The notes beneath the pieces are model-generated. The model ran no database searches, had not been told where the DNA came from, and saw only the letters and a program-made list of their open reading frames with translations. From contig NC_067208.1 of NCBI RefSeq assembly GCF_026262505.1, positions 5,775,962 through 5,839,961 on the forward strand: a stretch of DNA of 64,000 nucleotides, in the 5' to 3' direction. Below, in pieces: positions 61,049-64,000 of this stretch. The position numbers were made by a program, and so were the translations under genes. Source of the DNA: Trichomonas vaginalis G3. Its lineage: Eukaryota; Parabasalia; Trichomonadida; Trichomonadidae. How positions within the stretch are numbered: the stretch's first letter is position 1; each line of letters begins with the position of its first letter.

Positions 61049-61189
61049 AAAAAATAGATTTTTCAAGCATGTTTCGGTACCTAAATAAAGGAAGAACATC
61101 AATTCCATCTATGTATATAGTATGCAAACACGCATGATATATGGAGTAGCTCTTTATCTGGCTAAAAATCCTATTATTTGAAAATTCGC

Positions 61190-61218
61190 ATTGTCGTCTA
61201 AAACCGCCAGACGACAAT
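61190..61218. repeat. Hairpin of the minisatellite motif
   Basis: ATTGTCGTCT and its exact inverse AGACGACAAT around AAAACCGCC. With the minisatellite at 60950 this may be the other end of a small inverted-repeat element (60950-61218). Confidence 0.85.
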
Positions 61219-61778
61219 AATAATACCCCTTAAAAGTGACAAGTTCGATTTATTACGGACGCGAATCAACCTTGTATATCTGTATAAAAAGCTTGTTGCT
61301 TTTAAATTCATTAGCCATCACTAATTTAATTATTGAGTGTATACAGTATAAATGCTAATGTCTAGAAAAGAATATAATTTTATGAAGTGGGCATCGTAGA
61401 TTTGAGAAATCTCTATAATACATTGCAGAAAGACATCGATTTAACCATGTCGTGGTACGGTTTTGCTATAATCAAAACTGATGACTATGCTATTATATAA
61501 TTTGAATCCATTTGTGAGTCTGTAGTTTAATAAATCTTGTTTTGAATTGAATAATTGATTAAATAGTGGTAACAAGTTAATGAGTAGCCTTTGTAACTTT
61601 AGAATGAATACAATACGATGTGATATTTCTCAAGATATTAAACATATGAAAAGGAAATTTCATTTATTAAGATGGAAAAGTCTATGAAATATTAATGAAT
61701 TGATTTGAATGTTTGCAAAAATAAGCGATCAAATAAGATAGTGTTACGAACATATATTTTAAAAAATACAAAACAAAA
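61219..61778. other. Intergenic, no gene seen
   Basis: A+T-rich. One AAAAGTGACA copy at 61232-61241. No coding region is supported. Confidence 0.5.
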
Positions 61779-62237
61779 TTAAATAACCATTGTCTCATTT
61801 TCAAGCTTTGAATCCAAAACTTGATGAAGTTGATTCTCGATGATGGCATCTTGGGTGGTTTCAGCGGCATCGTCTTCTGGATCTTTGTAGAACATAAAGA
61901 TACCAATTGCAATAATAATGCAAAGGCTGAGAACAGAATAGAAGATAATCATCGGGGTTGAAACGAGTTGTTGTTTAATTTCTTCAGCGATACTGTTCGA
62001 ATTTTCAGAATCAGTTGGGAATTCCATAGGAATATTTGCTCCCTGAAGAGCAGAGAGTTTACGGAATTTAGTAATAGATGGTTTTGGAGTTTGAGTATTT
62101 AGAGGTTTTCCAAATGCTTTATTTTGAGACAAAGCGACCTTCTGACCTTCTACTGCATTACTTTGGGTATTTCTTGCTCTGAAGTTAAATGGATACTGGA
62201 CACTAGCCGCGGCTAAAATTAGAGCGGGAAGAAGCAT
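61779..62237 (-). CDS. Small type I membrane protein, unknown
   Basis: The 152 residues begin with a signal peptide (MLLPALILAAASVQYP). A lumenal or extracellular part of about 75 polar residues follows, then a membrane helix (MIIFYSVLSLCIIIAIGIFMFY, about 95-117) and a short acidic cytoplasmic tail (KDPEDDAAETTQDAIIENQL, ending NETMVI). There is no known domain. The ATG at 62237 starts the signal peptide, and upstream codons are non-coding. It lies divergently 80 bases from the ankyrin gene, with the TGTCACTTTT decamer (62249-62258) between the two starts. Confidence 0.7.
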   Translation of the reverse strand: MLLPALILAAASVQYPFNFRARNTQSNAVEGQKVALSQNKAFGKPLNTQTPKPSITKFRKLSALQGANIPMEFPTDSENSNSIAEEIKQQLVSTPMIIFYSVLSLCIIIAIGIFMFYKDPEDDAAETTQDAIIENQLHQVLDSKLENETMVI

Positions 62238-62317
62238 TAAAAATTGACTGTCACTTTTCCGTCATGTTCATTCTTTTTACAACTTTTTTTAATTCCATTT
62301 TTTAAAAATATATTGAC

Positions 62318-63654
62318 ATGAAAATCGATAGTCTAAATATCACTATATCTCATCACATCAATTTTTTTGTCAAAATTATAAATAATTCGTTAACCATGTA
62401 TCAAAGACTTATGAAACAATGTAGAGATTATAACGATACTTTCATTTCATTATATAGGCTAAACACATGCAATGAAGAAGAGATCAACAAAATTTATAAA
62501 GATATCAAATTCAATTTGATTGAAACAAACTACTTTTCTCAATACAAGATGATCAATATAATTTTGAAGAAATGCCTTGCCAATGGGCGATATTTAAAGT
62601 CTTATTGCTCCATTATGTTCAAAATTTATCAGGATTATCAAACAAATATAACTAAAAAATTTCCAATATATTTTAATTACTTGATGTTTGAAGAATATGG
62701 GATTGTTTTTCAGGATGTGAATAAGAAAAGTTACGAAGAATTTTATAAATTAAAGGGAAATCAAGTAGAAAACAAAATCGAGGAAGCAATAAGGGGTGAT
62801 GACATCATGTTGTTTATTGAAATCACAGAATGGAACGGTTTTGATAAGGATATGCGTATTCATTACTTAAATCGATCACGAGTTTCTTTTTCGACATTGC
62901 TCGAGCTGTGTTGCCTTTATGGATCTGTTCGTTGCTTTAAATTTTTAAGATCAAAATTTAACTCAGAAATCACCGAAAAATGTCTTAATTATTCATTTTT
63001 AAGTGGAATCCCGGGCATCCTGATGAAAAAACAATGAAATATGCTATTATTTCGCATAATATTGACTTTGTTACTTATTTGCTATACGAACACAATATTA
63101 AAATTAATTTAATGTGGTGCTGTATATACAATAATCTTCAAGCATTCTTAGTTTACTTAGATCAAACCAATGATTTAAACATGTGCTTTATTTATTCACC
63201 TTTATTTAATAGAATTTCAATTTGCAAATATCTTATTAAGCACGGTGCAGATATCAATTCAGATTACATTGGATCAACTGCACTTTATTATGCAGTGAAA
63301 ACAAATAGCAAAAATATTGTAGAATTTCTTATTGCTAATCATGCAAAAATTGACATCATAGATTTTGATGGATATACTCCTCTTATGCATGCAATAATAA
63401 AAAATAATATCGAGATTGTAAAGCTACATATATTGCATGGCGCTAATATTTATAGGCATAATTCAAGGGGGAATGATTGCTTTCAAGTAGCCAAATATCA
63501 TCAGAGAACTGAAATAATATGTCTTCTTCATATACTTGATTCTGAATTTAAAAACAAACAAAAAGCAAAACAGGAATATGAAAACAATAAAAAAATGCTG
63601 ATAATACTTGTTATCACATTCCTTTCTATTCTTTTCCTTTACTTGATAAGATGA
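62318..63654 (+). pseudogene. Ankyrin-repeat (DUF3447-type) protein, frameshifted once
   Basis: The first part (from 62318, or from a second ATG at 62396, MYQRLMKQCRDYNDTFISLY) encodes the N-terminal helical region seen in trichomonad ankyrin proteins. It continues into CCLYGSVRCFKFLRSKF and goes out of frame at about 63005: reading GGAATCCCGGGC with one extra A would give SGNPGHPDEKTMKYAIISHN. The second part (63034-63654) holds three clear ankyrin repeats (STALYYAVKTNSKNIVEFLI, GYTPLMHAIIKNNIEIVKLH) and a C-terminal membrane segment (MLIILVITFLSILFLYLI). With one base added the gene would be a single protein of about 445 residues. A sequence error in an A-run or a young pseudogene are both possible. 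Confidence 0.8.
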
Positions 63655-63739
63655 GATATACGCATTACCTCTTTCCGGCTTGTCGTAATGAAAATTTTGG
63701 TAATTCAGAAAGAAAAATTTACTTCATGATACTACAATC
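63655..63739. other. Spacer before the inverted duplicate
   Basis: Short non-coding 3' flank of the ankyrin gene leading into the duplicated segment. Confidence 0.4.
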
Positions 63740-64000
63740 TTTATTATTTAATTTTTAACAGTAATCAGATTCATTAATTATTATGGCAAAATAACATATG
63801 CATTAAATAATTTATATGAAGATTCAATATTTTTATTCATATTTTAAAAATATTAGGCATGTAGCATAAAGAAAATACATCTATACTCTATTTATTTCGG
63901 AATTTTGTGTTGTAATTGAGCGTTGATTACTGAAAAGGCCATTTCTGGATTAGACTGGAATGCTGCACTTGCAATCATGGCTTTTGCATTTTGGATAGCA
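63740..64000. repeat. Inverted copy of 47569-47830
   Basis: The reverse complement matches the 3' end and flank of the SLX9-like gene. It runs past the window edge, so its full extent is unknown. Confidence 0.9.
63892..64000 (-). CDS. SLX9-like protein, second copy, cut by the window end
   Basis: The last 36 codons and the stop of a gene on the minus strand. They code for NAKAMIASAAFQSNPEMAFS, then VINAQLQHKIPK, identical in protein to the copy at 47282 although nucleotides differ at a few third positions. The 5' part lies outside the window. The paired genes are in opposite orientation 16 kb apart. Confidence 0.75.
   Translation of the reverse strand, partial: AIQNAKAMIASAAFQSNPEMAFSVINAQLQHKIPK

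Noticed and set aside
1-64000. CRISPR arrays, bacterial operons or ribosome-binding sites
   Set aside because: The short repeats present are minisatellites without regular unique spacers, and the gene set is eukaryotic.

Overview
The window is A+T-rich, intronless DNA from a protist genome crowded with repeats. The gene content points to a trichomonad, most likely Tritrichomonas (T. foetus or a close relative). It holds a BspA-type leucine-rich-repeat surface protein, two large surface subtilisins, an ankyrin-repeat protein of the trichomonad type, a MULE transposase, many kinase-like and solenoid proteins, and an axonemal PF20/SPAG16 gene that implies a flagellate. A TCA(C/T)-type initiator sits only a few bases upstream of some start codons, as known for trichomonads. 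The genus is inferred from family knowledge; no search was possible.

Layout. Bases 1-10.6 kb are mobile and repetitive DNA. A degraded Mutator-like element (698-6341) is bounded by terminal inverted repeats and an exact 10-bp target duplication. It carries a transposase relic, a minisatellite and a captured-looking gene fragment. It is followed by palindromic islands, including a perfect three-way junction fold at 7418-7487, and a 1.05-kb TA-flanked inverted-repeat element. From 10.6 to 20 kb lie a PQ-loop transporter interrupted by a TGA, a reticulon-like membrane protein, an ARM/HEAT-like protein, fragments of an unknown family and a 1521-residue solenoid (ZFYVE26-like?). From 20.6 to 24.9 kb lies a roughly 2-kb inverted duplication of a pseudokinase gene, with one arm full of small indels. 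From 25.6 to 34.1 kb two paralogous membrane-anchored subtilisins lie in tandem; one carries a 142-bp TTAA-flanked MITE exactly at its stop codon, and the other preserves the empty site.

From 34.7 to 58.1 kb the window is mostly housekeeping: an FG-repeat protein (nucleoporin-like), VPS11 (HOPS/CORVET), a BspA-like protein, a second TTAA element (1.1 kb) next to a beta-helix protein relic, an SLX9-like protein, RNase P/MRP subunit Rpp29/POP4, PF20/SPAG16, a PDK1-type kinase, tRNA-Arg(ACG), and an ER Hsp70 of the GRP170/HYOU1 type. From 58.2 to 64 kb the window is repetitive again: 81-bp direct repeats around a tRNA-like segment, a GT61 glycosyltransferase broken by a stop, a MITE and a frameshift, a 30-bp minisatellite, a small type I membrane protein, a frameshifted ankyrin gene, and the edge of an inverted second copy of the SLX9-like gene.

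The most unusual signals are the decamer AAAAGTGACA (18 exact copies over both strands, where well under one is expected by rough composition), the pair of TTAA-flanked GGGT-ended elements, and the fully defined MULE.
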